Origin: Bog-473 sp963783245
GTDB lineage: Bacteria; Actinomycetota; Acidimicrobiia; Acidimicrobiales; RAAP-2
Direction: 5' to 3'
Length of the DNA: 64,000 nucleotides
Assembly (NCBI GenBank): GCA_963783245.1
Contig: CAWAMS010000002.1
Span: 1,488,001-1,552,000 of the forward strand
In this document: piece after piece, positions 31,388 to 41,200 of the stretch
Layout of the letters: every line of letters starts with the position of its first letter
Position numbering within the stretch: position 1 is the stretch's first letter
Program-made: the position numbers and the translations under genes
The notes under the pieces: model-generated
What the model saw: the letters and a program-made list of their open reading frames with translations, nothing else
The model's database searches: none
Told to the model about the DNA's origin: nothing

Positions 31388-32932
31388 GTGGCTCGCTTTC
31401 TAGGCGCCATAGCCGTACTGGCCGCATCTGTGTTGATCTGCAGCGCCCCTGCGAGCGCAGCAGTACGTCCATCGGGCGTCGATGCGAGCTCCTGGACCGT
31501 GTACCACGGTGATCCTGCCGGCACGGGGACAGGTGAGTCGGTGAGGAGCATCAACACCGCGGCGCCGGCGTGGACCTCACCCACACTCGATGGAGATCTC
31601 TATGGTGAGCCACTTATTTTTTCTGGTCGGATTTACGTTGCCACGGAGAACGACACCGTCTATGCCCTCTCCTCTCGCACCGGCGCGGTGATCTGGTCTG
31701 TGCATGTGGCCACTCCGGTCCCCTCGGGACGACTTCCGTGTGGCGACATTTCGCCCGTCGTGGGTATCACCGGCACACCTGTCATCGACCAGTCGAGGGA
31801 TGAGATCTTTGTGGTCGCAGACGAGCTGATCCATGGAAGCCCCGCCCATGTGCTGGTCGGCCTCAATACGACGTCGGGTGCGATCGAATTGACGCAACAC
31901 GTGGATCCGCCGGGCGCAAATCCCGCCAATCTCCTGCAGCGCACGGGCCTGACACTCGACGCCGGGCAGGTCATCTTCGGCATGGGCGGGAACTACGGTG
32001 ACTGCGCTCTGTACCGAGGCCGAGTGTTCGGCGTCAATGAGGCGGGCGGGGCACCCACCTCCTTCGCCGTGGATGCAGCTGCTGGCAACAGTCAGGGGGC
32101 AATCTGGATGGGTGGCGCCGCACCTGCCATCGACAGCAGTGGTCATATTTGGGTCACCGCAGGAAACGGGTCGGTCCATACGGCAGCGGAACCCTACGAC
32201 GACAGCGATTCGGCACTTGAGCTTTCTTCCTCCCTCTCACTCCTGCAGTACTACGCTCCGTCCGACTGGTACCAGAACAACGCCAACGATCTCGACATGT
32301 CGACGGAACCGGCATTGCTCTCCGATGGCCAGGTCGTCGTGGCCGATAAGTCCGACACCGCCTATCTCCTGAACGGTGCACATTTGGGAGGAATCGGCGG
32401 GCAGCAGGTCATTTTGGATCCCGGTTGCGCCAACGACATCGACGGTGGGCCGGCAGTCGTTGGTCTGACCGTCTTTCTCCCGTGCATCGACGGCATCATC
32501 GCCGTGCGGGCAACGCAATCCCCCCCGGCTCTCCGGGTGCTCTGGAACTCACGTACAGGTGGCGGACCCCCCATCGTCGCGGGCGGCCTGGTATGGACCA
32601 TCGGGCAGAACGGTCAGCTCTACGGGCTCAGTCCGACGACGGGCAAAGTGGTGCAGCAGACGGGGATCGGAAAGCCGGCCAACCACTTTCCGACCGCGAG
32701 CGTCGGTGCAGGTCTGCTGCTTGCCGCATCAGCGAGGAGTGTCGTCGCCTTTGACACATCTTCATCGACCACGTCGACGACGACTTCGACGGGAGGCCTG
32801 CCGGTCGCCGTGATCGGGGCGATTGTGGTGGGCGGCCTGATTCTGGTGGGTGGAATTGCATGGGCCTTCACCCGACGCCCGAAAGGCCGCCATTCTCGAC
32901 CTCGAAAAGGCCGCCATTCTGCGCCTCCCTGA
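31388..32932 (+). CDS. Exported PQQ-like beta-propeller protein with C-terminal anchor
   Basis: A 514-residue protein. The N-terminus (VARFLGAIAVLAASVLICSA ending PASA) is a Sec signal peptide with an A-x-A type site. The main part has repeated blades such as IYVATENDTVYALSSRTGAV and LVWTIGQNGQLYGLSPTTGK, typical of PQQ-like propellers (outer-surface scaffolds or ligand binders). A Ser/Thr linker precedes a C-terminal membrane helix, VAVIGAIVVGGLILVGGIAW, and a basic tail with two KGRHS repeats. It is therefore wall-facing and membrane-tethered. A PQQ cofactor is not implied. The GTG at 31388 gives the complete signal peptide. Confidence 0.75.
   Translation: MARFLGAIAVLAASVLICSAPASAAVRPSGVDASSWTVYHGDPAGTGTGESVRSINTAAPAWTSPTLDGDLYGEPLIFSGRIYVATENDTVYALSSRTGAVIWSVHVATPVPSGRLPCGDISPVVGITGTPVIDQSRDEIFVVADELIHGSPAHVLVGLNTTSGAIELTQHVDPPGANPANLLQRTGLTLDAGQVIFGMGGNYGDCALYRGRVFGVNEAGGAPTSFAVDAAAGNSQGAIWMGGAAPAIDSSGHIWVTAGNGSVHTAAEPYDDSDSALELSSSLSLLQYYAPSDWYQNNANDLDMSTEPALLSDGQVVVADKSDTAYLLNGAHLGGIGGQQVILDPGCANDIDGGPAVVGLTVFLPCIDGIIAVRATQSPPALRVLWNSRTGGGPPIVAGGLVWTIGQNGQLYGLSPTTGKVVQQTGIGKPANHFPTASVGAGLLLAASARSVVAFDTSSSTTSTTTSTGGLPVAVIGAIVVGGLILVGGIAWAFTRRPKGRHSRPRKGRHSAPP
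32882..32920. repeat. Two 15-bp direct repeats, 24 bp apart, in the gene tail
   Basis: AAAGGCCGCCATTCT occurs at 32882 and again at 32906. It encodes the duplicated KGRHS motif at the cytoplasmic end of the beta-propeller protein. Confidence 0.75.
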
Positions 32933-33055
32933 TCACCGCCCAGTCCCCGCCGGCCCTGGAGAGGTGACGCGCTACTGCAACAGGGTGCACCAAAAAGGGA
33001 CTTGAGACAGAATGAACCCCGCGCTACATCCAGCGCACAAAAAGGGGGACGAAAA

Positions 33056-33376
33056 ATGGCCAAGTACCTACTCGAAATCAACTACACCCTCGATGGCCTC
33101 AGGGGCGTGCGGTCAGAAGGCGGCTCGGCACGTCTCGCGGCCGCGACGGCCCTCGTCGAGGGCTTGAGCGGCACCATCGAATCGTTCAACTTTGCCTTCG
33201 GCGGGACCGATGCGTATGTCATCGTGGAGATGCCCGACGACGTCTCTGCTGCTGCGGCGGCAATGGCCGTCAGCGCCGGAGGTGGGGCGACAGCGCGGAC
33301 CGTTGTGCTGCTGAGCGCAGCCCAGCTGGACGCCGCCGCAAAGAAGGAGACAACCTACCGGCCTCCGGGAAAGTAA
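33056..33376 (+). CDS. GYD domain protein
   Basis: A 106-residue protein, MAKYLLEINYTLDGLRGVRS at the start, then GGSARLAAATALVEGLSGTI and FGGTDAYVIVEMPDD. This is the GYD fold, a ferredoxin-like dimeric alpha/beta protein of unknown role found widely in Actinobacteria. A strong AAAGGGGG precedes the ATG at 33056. Confidence 0.85.
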   Translation: MAKYLLEINYTLDGLRGVRSEGGSARLAAATALVEGLSGTIESFNFAFGGTDAYVIVEMPDDVSAAAAAMAVSAGGGATARTVVLLSAAQLDAAAKKETTYRPPGK

Positions 33377-33390
33377 ACCCTGCTCTCCGG

Positions 33391-33516
33391 TCCTGTCCGG
33401 GTGGCTCTACTGGCGACGAGCGGTTCGACGATACCCACACCGAATGGGGCCAGCATGAAGGAGCCCTCGTCGACCTCGACGGCGACGTTCTCAGGTTCGG
33501 CTCGCCTCTGCAATGA
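33391..33516 (+). pseudogene. C-terminal remnant of a VOC/glyoxalase-type protein
   Basis: An open stretch without start encodes FDDTHTEWGQHEGALVDLDG and then DVLRFGSPLQ before a TGA at 33514. This closely matches the C-terminal end of bleomycin-resistance/glyoxalase proteins (WGxxEGALVDPDGNLLRFGSP). No N-terminal half is found upstream because the GYD gene ends at 33376. It is best read as a decayed or deletion remnant. Confidence 0.55.
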
Positions 33517-33643
33517 CCACCTCACGATGTGGACTTTGTCCGATGAATGAATTCACGGAACCGGCGACGTCCAACTGTTTGAACCCACTGACCTCAGCTC
33601 GGTAAGAGCAGACGCAGAGGCAGAGCGAAGAGAGGGCCGGACC

Positions 33644-34150
33644 ATGGCACAGGAACGCAAGTCAGTCGACGTGTCACGCAGAATCGAAGCACCGGCCGCC
33701 CTCCTCTTCAAGATCCTGGCGGACCCGAAACGTCACGTGGATTTCGACGGATCCGACATGCTCCGGGGAGCAGTCCTGGACCGTCCCCTCACCGATGTAG
33801 GCGACACGTTCACCATGAAGATGCATCGGCTCGGAGACGACTACCTCATGCTCAATTACGTGGTGGAGTTCGAGCGAGATCGGCGCATCTTTTGGGAACC
33901 GGCTCCCGGAGACCCTTCTCGGGCGGAGGATAATGATCCATCCAAGGTCGGCATTCCTGCGGGCTACCGCTGGGGCTACATCCTCGCTCCAGACGGTGAC
34001 GACGCCACCGTCGTCACCGAGGTCTTTGACCCCGGTCCCTTACCGGAGGACCTCCTCCGTGATGGCGGGGCGTGGATCAACGGGACCAATTCGGTGCGTC
34101 AGTCCATGACGGCCAGCCTGGAGAGGCTCGAGAAGATCAGTACCGAGTAG
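33644..34150 (+). CDS. SRPBCC family protein
   Basis: A 168-residue START-like protein: VDVSRRIEAPAALLFKILAD then DFDGSDMLRGAVLDRPLTDV and TFTMKMHRLGD. It follows the same pattern as the SRPBCC protein at 26973-27449 but is divergent in sequence. The ATG at 33644 is preceded by an AGAGAGGG run. Ligand and role are unknown. Confidence 0.78.
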   Translation: MAQERKSVDVSRRIEAPAALLFKILADPKRHVDFDGSDMLRGAVLDRPLTDVGDTFTMKMHRLGDDYLMLNYVVEFERDRRIFWEPAPGDPSRAEDNDPSKVGIPAGYRWGYILAPDGDDATVVTEVFDPGPLPEDLLRDGGAWINGTNSVRQSMTASLERLEKISTE

Positions 34151-34211
34151 GCACACTCCTCCGCCCCGTTCGTCGGCTCTCGGCGCGCTACCTGCCGATA
34201 AGCGCTTGCAA

Positions 34212-34523
34212 TTAGACCACCCAGTCGTCAACGACGGTCAGGTCGGTGAATTCCGGCGGACCTTCGAAGATCTCCATCATGGTGGCCCGGGCGATCTCAA
34301 GTCCCTCCTGACGTCGGGGGTCGTTCTCGCGCTCCCGAGCCTTTGCTTCGCTCTCGAAGACAACGAGGGTGATCACACGGGTCGGATCCTTCGTGTCGCG
34401 GGTCGTCGTCGTATGCACGAGACCCGAATCCGGCTGTTCAGCTGCCCGTAATTGCGCGGCGACCTTCGGCAGATCGCCTTCCCGGCCTGGCTTCAGCCGC
34501 ATGGTGATCATTTGTGCCCACAT
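34212..34523 (-). CDS. Antibiotic biosynthesis monooxygenase (ABM) domain protein
   Basis: A 103-residue dimeric alpha/beta-barrel protein starting MWAQMITMRLKPGREGDLPK, followed by SGLVHTTTTRDTKDPTRVIT and LVVFESEAKARERE. The fold is typical of small ABM-domain monooxygenases and related quinol or heme enzymes. No specific substrate can be assigned. It is convergent with the SRPBCC gene. Confidence 0.7.
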   Translation of the reverse strand: MWAQMITMRLKPGREGDLPKVAAQLRAAEQPDSGLVHTTTTRDTKDPTRVITLVVFESEAKARERENDPRRQEGLEIARATMMEIFEGPPEFTDLTVVDDWVV

Positions 34524-34768
34524 TTCGACGACCTTTCTGATTCGGTGATGCGGAGACTATTCCCTCGGCCATCTGCTTGCGCTTGCCAAGCGGCACGTGC
34601 CTCCGCGTTGGGGGTCGGCCCCCATTGTCGCCAGGGTTCGGATTGATCCCAAAGTGAGATCGACATGCCAGTGGTGTCAGCACGACCGCGCTCTTGGGGG
34701 TTAGCCACCTTGGGAGCCCACCCGCTCGGGGAGATAATGAAGAGGAACGCTAGGGCGAGGAGAACGCG

Positions 34769-37198
34769 TTGGGAGCCGTAAGGATGGCGTTTCGCGCCAA
34801 ATTGCGCCACCGATGGCGATCCTTGCTGGTCATTGCGATCCTCATCAGTGTCGTTGGGGGGTTGGTGCTGGCTGCGGTGGCCGCAGGCCGCCGTACCGAG
34901 GCTGCCTTCCCCCAGTTTGTCGCCGCCCATGGCTTCGACGCCGCGGATTACGCCAACCAACCAGTTCCCAAGCTCTCGACGCTTCCGGGGGTGGTCTCGG
35001 CCACCGAACTGCGAAGCCCGGACACCGGTCAGCCGATGTGCGACTGCACCCAACCGATCGACCCGACGGACTTCGGCGTCATCTTCGCACCGCCCAAGGG
35101 TAGATCGCCCTTCAAGGTGGTCTCGGGCCACGTGCCCGATCCGTCGGCATCCGACCAGGTGCTGGCATCGTTCACTTTTCAACAGGACTACGGGGTACAC
35201 CTCGGAACCGTGATCCGAGTGCCGTTCTACGCGTTGTCGCAGACTTCGGCCTACAACAACGCAACCGGCGCACCACCCAAGCCAAAAGGTCCGACCGTCG
35301 CTCTTCGTGTGGTGGGGTTCGAAGCGTCCGAATTCGAGTTCCCCGCCGGGACAGCTCCTTCGGATGACCTCTTCACCACCCCGGCGTTTGCGCGCACGGT
35401 GCTGCCAAGGACGGCAGCAAGTTTGGTGTACCTGGTCCGGTTGCGCAGCGGTGCTGCTGGTCTCTCACGATTTGACGTTGCCGCGAGTGCGGCAGGCATC
35501 GAGGGTAGCAATGAAGACCAGACAGCTGTCACCATCGAGACCTCCATCCATCCCCAGGCCATCGGGTGGTGGATTCTGGCTGCGCTCGCCGCTCTCGTCG
35601 GACTGGCGGTGGTCGGCCAGGCACTGGCCCGTCAAAGCGTCGTCGAGAGTGAGGACTACCCCACGATGGCCGCCCTCGGCGCGACTCGTCGTCAGTTGGT
35701 GGCCCTCAGCATGGCCCAGAACCTGGTCGTAGGCCTTGTCGGCGCCGTCGGAACCGTCGTCGTCGCCACCGTTCTCTCGCCGATCGCCCCACTCGGCGAG
35801 GCGCGCATCGCCGAGAGCTCTACGGGTATCGCCTTTGACACGCCGGTTCTTCTGCTCGGGGCACTCGCCACGGTGGCGGTGGTGCTGGTACTTGGCATTT
35901 GGCCATCCCTGCGGGCAGCAGATGCCTTGCGCAAGAGCGACCGGCCACTTGTGTCGCACTCCTCGGCCGTGGTGACTCACTTCGCGGCGATGGGTGCACC
36001 TCCGAGCGCCGTGATCGGCGTGCGTCATGCACTAGAGCGAAGGACTGGTAGCGGGGCCGTTCCGGTTGGGAGCGCCGTTCTCGGAACGGTGTTGGCAGTC
36101 CTGGCGCTCTGTGGAACTGCGGTCTTTGGCGCCAGCCTTTCGCACCTGACGGCCACTCCAAGGCTCTATGGAGAAGAGTTCCAGCTCAATATCACCGACC
36201 CAGCCGGCGGAAGACCGAACCCCGTTCTCTTGAGAAGCCTCGAACGCAACAAAGCCGTCAATGGAATAACCGAGGGTATCGCCACTGAGATTTCCGTGAA
36301 CCAGGTGGCGGTGGGTGCCATCGCTGGAACAGCCGTTCGGGGGCACCTTCTCCTCTCGACGGTCACCGGGCACCTCCCGACAGCAGACGATCAGATAGGC
36401 CTCGGCGGGACGACCATGCGGCAAGTGGGCGCGCATGTGGGCTCGCTCGTCCACGTCACCGTGTCGTCGCCGTCGGGAGCAAAGCGAACGGCGGCGTTCC
36501 GGGTGGTGTCGCAGGATTCGTTCCCGGTACTCGGAGGTGCAGTGAGTCTGGGCACCGGCGCGGTGCTCACGACTGCTGGCTACGAAGACGCCGCGTGTCC
36601 TCGTGGTTCCGGGCGATCAGCATGCATAGATAGCGCATTGGCAACCACCAGTGGTGGTGGAATGCTCGTTCGAGTGGTGTCCGGTCCGTCGGGGAGGGCT
36701 GCGATCAACCACTATCTCGATTCGTACCGATCCACCACCGTGCTTGCCGACACTCCGACGTCCCTCATCAACTTCGGCGAAGCAGTCAACTTCCCGCTGA
36801 TCTTCGGCGCGATGTTGGCCGTGGTCGGTGCGGCGACGCTGGCTCATCTCCTCGTGGTGAGTGTCGCGCGCCGCCGACGTGAGATCGGGCTTCTCAAGGT
36901 GCTCGGGTTCGTCAATCGCCAGGTTGCCTCGGCCGTGGCCTGGCAGGCCACGACGGTGGCCCTTATCGGAATCATCGTTGGCGTCCCTCTGGGGTTGGCG
37001 GCTGGTCAGGCGATCTGGAAAGCGTTCGCCAACAACCTCGGCGCAGTCCCGGTCTCCGTCGTGCCGATCTGGCTCGTAGGAGGTCTGGCGGCGGGCGTCA
37101 TTGTGGTGGCCAACCTCTTAGCCGTCGGCCCGGCGCTGGCGGCGACCAGGTCGAGACCGGCAAGGCTCCTGCGGGCGCCTCAACTGAACGCTGTGTAA
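34769..37198 (+). CDS. FtsX-type ABC transporter permease (MacB-like)
   Basis: An 809-residue intact protein. A basic N-terminus (MAFRAKLRHRWRSLL) leads to TM1 (VIAILISVVGGLVLAAVAA), then a large extracellular domain (about 40-260), a three-helix FtsX block (about 265-390), a second extracellular region and a C-terminal FtsX block (about 675-800). There are two FtsX domains. Such permeases normally work with a MacB-type ATPase to move lipids, antibiotics or lipoproteins; no ATPase gene is adjacent, so it acts with a distant partner. The start is TTG 34769, with AGGAG 8 bp before it, or ATG 34784. Confidence 0.82.
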   Translation: MGAVRMAFRAKLRHRWRSLLVIAILISVVGGLVLAAVAAGRRTEAAFPQFVAAHGFDAADYANQPVPKLSTLPGVVSATELRSPDTGQPMCDCTQPIDPTDFGVIFAPPKGRSPFKVVSGHVPDPSASDQVLASFTFQQDYGVHLGTVIRVPFYALSQTSAYNNATGAPPKPKGPTVALRVVGFEASEFEFPAGTAPSDDLFTTPAFARTVLPRTAASLVYLVRLRSGAAGLSRFDVAASAAGIEGSNEDQTAVTIETSIHPQAIGWWILAALAALVGLAVVGQALARQSVVESEDYPTMAALGATRRQLVALSMAQNLVVGLVGAVGTVVVATVLSPIAPLGEARIAESSTGIAFDTPVLLLGALATVAVVLVLGIWPSLRAADALRKSDRPLVSHSSAVVTHFAAMGAPPSAVIGVRHALERRTGSGAVPVGSAVLGTVLAVLALCGTAVFGASLSHLTATPRLYGEEFQLNITDPAGGRPNPVLLRSLERNKAVNGITEGIATEISVNQVAVGAIAGTAVRGHLLLSTVTGHLPTADDQIGLGGTTMRQVGAHVGSLVHVTVSSPSGAKRTAAFRVVSQDSFPVLGGAVSLGTGAVLTTAGYEDAACPRGSGRSACIDSALATTSGGGMLVRVVSGPSGRAAINHYLDSYRSTTVLADTPTSLINFGEAVNFPLIFGAMLAVVGAATLAHLLVVSVARRRREIGLLKVLGFVNRQVASAVAWQATTVALIGIIVGVPLGLAAGQAIWKAFANNLGAVPVSVVPIWLVGGLAAGVIVVANLLAVGPALAATRSRPARLLRAPQLNAV

Positions 37199-37259
37199 CG
37201 CCGGGCCTTGGCCATTCACGAAGCTCATCACCAGGTTCGGGTCTGATCGCTTGATCCGG

Positions 37260-37748
37260 TCATTGAACCTGGACGTCGGCGCCATCGGTCTTGTCCGTGA
37301 GCAGCGGTGGGGTGATCTTCCACTCCGCCAGCTCGACGACCACGCCGGCGGGTCCGTCGAGAAAGACCAATCGTCGGTCGTGAAAGTCCATCACGGTGTT
37401 CCTTGGGGTGTGGCCGAGGGCGGCGAAGCGCCCGATGGTGTCGTCGAGATCGTCCACTCGGAAGCAAACGTGGTTGAATCCGGACCGGGCGAGGTAGCCC
37501 GACCCTTCGTCGATCTCCACGGTCGGATGGTGGAATCGCAGGAGCTGAATCTCCTGGCGCACAGGGGTGCCACGGAGAACCAGAGTCACGTGATCCGACT
37601 CCCACCCGGGTATTCCCATGAAAGCGGCCATGGTCTCCCCGGACGCCACGACGGCCTTATCGCGGACGAAGCCGAGGATACCCAAGAACTGTTCGGCCTC
37701 TTCCATGTCGGTAACGACGAGGGTCAGGTGGTCGAATCCCGGGGGCAT
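37260..37748 (-). CDS. VOC family (glyoxalase/dioxygenase-like) protein
   Basis: A 162-residue vicinal-oxygen-chelate protein with paired beta-alpha-beta modules: GFDHLTLVVTDMEEAEQFLG, then TLVLRGTPVRQEIQLLRFHH and GFNHVCFRVDDLDDTIGRFA. Metal ligands are probably the His in FDH, the Glu in EIQLL, the His in NHV and the Glu in VVVELAEW. Substrate unknown. It is convergent with the permease. Confidence 0.82.
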   Translation of the reverse strand: MPPGFDHLTLVVTDMEEAEQFLGILGFVRDKAVVASGETMAAFMGIPGWESDHVTLVLRGTPVRQEIQLLRFHHPTVEIDEGSGYLARSGFNHVCFRVDDLDDTIGRFAALGHTPRNTVMDFHDRRLVFLDGPAGVVVELAEWKITPPLLTDKTDGADVQVQ

Positions 37749-38059
37749 GGCGACTCTCCTTCTTCTTCAAGCGGGTTCGGGTCGGTTCGCGGCCCGGGCA
37801 TGCACTCGTTGCGCGGGCGTGGTCCGGCAGCTCTTGAGAGCCAATGTATTCTGTCGGATTCACGAAGAGGTCCTCCACTAGCTCCATGAGCAAACGCCTC
37901 CACGGTTCCCAGACCAATCCCGGGTCGAGCGTGGGGACAGGATGGTTCACGGCGACAAGGAGTGCATTCGGTTTCGGTTTTCGGTGGGCAATTGGGGATT
38001 TCGGCCCTATCCTCCTTGGATTCGCACGGTCATGATGTTTCTCTCTGGAGGGAGGACTG
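37749..38059. other. 310-bp gap, possible decayed minus-strand ORF
   Basis: Read on the minus strand, the stretch near 37820-37990 encodes DPGLVWEPWRRLLMELVEDL then FVNPTEYI, which looks protein-like but has no good start or stop and runs into the VOC gene. It may be a remnant or the promoter region of that gene. Confidence 0.25.
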
Positions 38060-38227
38060 ATGACCACACGCACCGTTTCAAAGAAGGCGTCCAAACGAAC
38101 CGGCTGCTTCGTCTGCGGCCGTTGCGTCGAGGACGGTACGGTGAAGGAGGTCGACCAGTGGATTGTTGAAGGCGGGGATCTAATCTGTCCCAATTGCCAG
38201 ATACATGAGGTCCATGTGGCAAGCTAG
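38060..38227 (+). CDS. Zinc-ribbon mini-protein
   Basis: A 55-residue protein starting MTTRTVSKKASKRTG with cysteines CFVCGRC and then CPNC about 24 residues later, a likely zinc ribbon. A strong GGAGGGAGG lies 4-12 bases before the ATG at 38060. It is one of several very small Cys-rich proteins in the window. Confidence 0.65.
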   Translation: MTTRTVSKKASKRTGCFVCGRCVEDGTVKEVDQWIVEGGDLICPNCQIHEVHVAS

Positions 38228-38294
38228 GTCGGGACCGGTCTTCCTCTGGCCGGTCATCCCTGCGGCAACATCGGACGTGGGGGATGGGATGTGT

Positions 38295-41200
38295 CTAGCC
38301 TCGTTGGACGAGGGTCCATGTCAGACCGTAGGAACCGTATCGGCCGTTTCCGTACTCAGTCGATCTGACCGAGCCCGGGGTCAGTCTGGTGATCCCGGTG
38401 ATCGAGGTGGTAGTGCTCAACCCCGCTGACGGGTCGCAGATCGTTATCGTCCCGTAGTAGCGACCGCGATGCGCCTTGACCCAGACGGTCACGGTAGCGA
38501 CTCCCCCCTTCTCACCTGGGAGGGTGACCGTCCCGGCTATCGAACTGACCGTGCCCCACGGCCCCGGGTCGATCGTGATCAACCCCGTCGAACTCAACCC
38601 GGAGAGGTTGTACGCGATCCTGTGCCCGGAGAGCTTCAGGGCGATGCTGTCGTTACCGGACACGTACACCGTGAACGGACCAGCGATGGCATGTGACCCT
38701 ACCCAGTTCGACGCAGTCACGGTGTAGGTGAATGATGTCGTTCCCGGCGGAGGTGTCCCGACGACCGCTCCGGTCTCCGCATTGATGGTCAAGAAGCGGA
38801 GCGACGATCTGAGCGAGTACGTCGGCGTCGGGTTTCCAGTTGCGGTGAATCTGTAGGTGTACGGGACACCGAGCGGGACGGTCAACGGCGGCGAGTCGAC
38901 GGTGAACTTCGGAGCTGTGTTGGTGGCGCCTTTCACGACCACTGTGAAGGGTCCCGCGGTCGCGTTGGGCAGCGTCCCGTTGCTGGCGACAACGCTGTAC
39001 GCGAACGACGTCGTCCTGGTCGGCGGCGTGCCGCTCACCGCGCCGGTGGTGGCGTTGATGGTGAGAAAGCTCGGCGCACCGGTACCGAGGGCGTACGTCG
39101 GTGCGGGGGTGCCGGTGGCCTGGAAGGTGTACGAGTACGGAGCCCCCACCGTGGCTGCCAACGGCGGCGAGTCGACGGTGAACTTCGGAGCTGTGTTGGT
39201 GGTGCCTTTCACGACCACCGTGAACGGTCCCGCGGTCGCGTTGGGCAGTGTGCCATTGCTGGCAGTCACTGAGTAGGTGAAGCTGGTCGTTCCTGTCGGG
39301 ACTGTGCCGGATACCGCGCCGGTGGTGGAGCTGATAGTGATGAAGGTGGGCGCACCAGAGGCGAGAGCGAACGTCGGGGCCGGAGTACCGGTGGCGATGA
39401 ACGTGTAGCTGTACGAGGCTCCTGCAGTCGCCGTCAACGGCGGGGTGTCGGTGGTGAACGTAGGCGCCACTCCGGTCACCGTTGGGACCTCGGCGACGAA
39501 CACCGTCCCGCTGAGCTGGGCCAGGGTGGGCGAGCTGGTGGAACTGAGTGTGGCTGTCAGGCACGGTGGTGAAGTGTTGGTGGGACCGGTGGTGGGAGTG
39601 ACCAGCTGCCATGCCCCGGCTCCGCTGTTGGCGACTGGGTTCCACCACTGCAACGACGTACCGCCGCCGAGGTCGCAGTCCTGGAGGGTCACGGAGGTGA
39701 ACGCCGACCCCGAACCCACGGCGGCGTCGAAGAATGTGCCTCCGGTGGAGAAGGAGGGCGTCCCGACCGGATTGGACCCGTATTGGCCTACTCTCACCGA
39801 ACCGGCGCCGCCGGAGCCAGTTACGGTGATAGAGCCGTTGGTGTCGGTGGACGTCGCCACCGCGGGCGACGAGCCGGTCGAGGTCGCGGTCTTGCAGTTG
39901 TTCAGATTGGTGCACGACGGCGGGGTACTGCCGGGGATGACGTAGCTGTACTGGTCCGCGGGCTGGTTCACGCCCGAGGTGATGAACCCTCCCGCGGTGT
40001 CCGGGATCTGGACCCGGACGTCAGCGGCTGGGAACGGCGTCGGGAGCACCGCCTCCTCGGCCACCGCGGAGGGTACGTCGAGCGTGATGGCGGTGTCCGT
40101 GATGGAAATCGGCGTCGCCGTCGGGGAGAGGGTGGCGAAGCCGGTGAAGGCCCACTCCACCTGGGTAGCCCCGGTGAACCCCACCCCGGTGATGGTGATC
40201 TGCTGACCGCCACTGACCAGCCCGGTCTGGGACGAGAGCTTCGCCACCACCGGGGCGTTGTAGGTGAGCGTGTCCCCCGGGTTGCCGGGATTCGGCGCTG
40301 ACGTCAGCGTGACTCCGGGCAGCTCCGGTACCGGTACCTGAACCTCGACGTCACAGACCACGTTTGCCTGGGTCTTCCCCATCGTGGGCGTCATATCGGG
40401 CGCTGTGAACGACAGGGACGTCGCCGTCCCCCCGGTCTCCGGTGTCACCACAGTGTTCACCCCGGATGCGCACCCTCCGGTTCCCGAGGGGGCGAGTACC
40501 ACGGTGCCCCCGGTGAGGTCGACACCGGTGACCGTCACGAATGTACCTCCGGTGACGACAGCGCTGTGCTCGGAGAGATCGGTGACGGCGACCGGGACGA
40601 GGTAGAACTTGTCGTTCGCTCCTTGGGCCACCGACGAGGAGGTGATCACCGAAGTGGCAGAGTTCTGCACCGGGATGTCCACGATGAGATCAGTGAGGAG
40701 GTCCCCCGTGCCGCCGCCGGCGGTGTAGGCGTCGTACTCCGAGGTGGCGTCCGGTGCGGTGAACGACGCGACGGTGCCGTTTCCGGAGACACCCACCGGA
40801 CTCGCCGACACGAAGCTGATGTTCTGGGTGGGCTGGAGGGAGACGGAGTCGGCCCCGTTGAGCCACTGCCCGGTCAGTGTGACCGTCTCGGTCCCCTTCA
40901 CCGGTCCTGCAGCGGGACCGCTGGCGGATCCATTGACGGTGGTGTTCACCGCGGTCACGATTGGCACCATCGCGGTGTAGCTGTCACCCGGAGGGCTGGC
41001 CAGCGACGTAGCTCCTGGCGTGACCACCTCGACATCGACGGTGTAGTTCGTGTTCGCCTGCGCGGCGTTCATCTGCTGGGAGAGGTTGGGGGCGTCCACC
41101 GTGATGGAGGTGTCCGACGTGGAGGGCGTCGGGAGCGTCACCGTGGTGGTGCCGCCGGCACCGACGAAGTTCACCGCAGTGGCGCCGGTGAACCCGGAGC

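Noticed and set aside
37657..38193. 178-residue minus-strand ORF
   Set aside because: Only a central stretch looks protein-like; it overlaps the VOC gene in a different frame and has no credible start.
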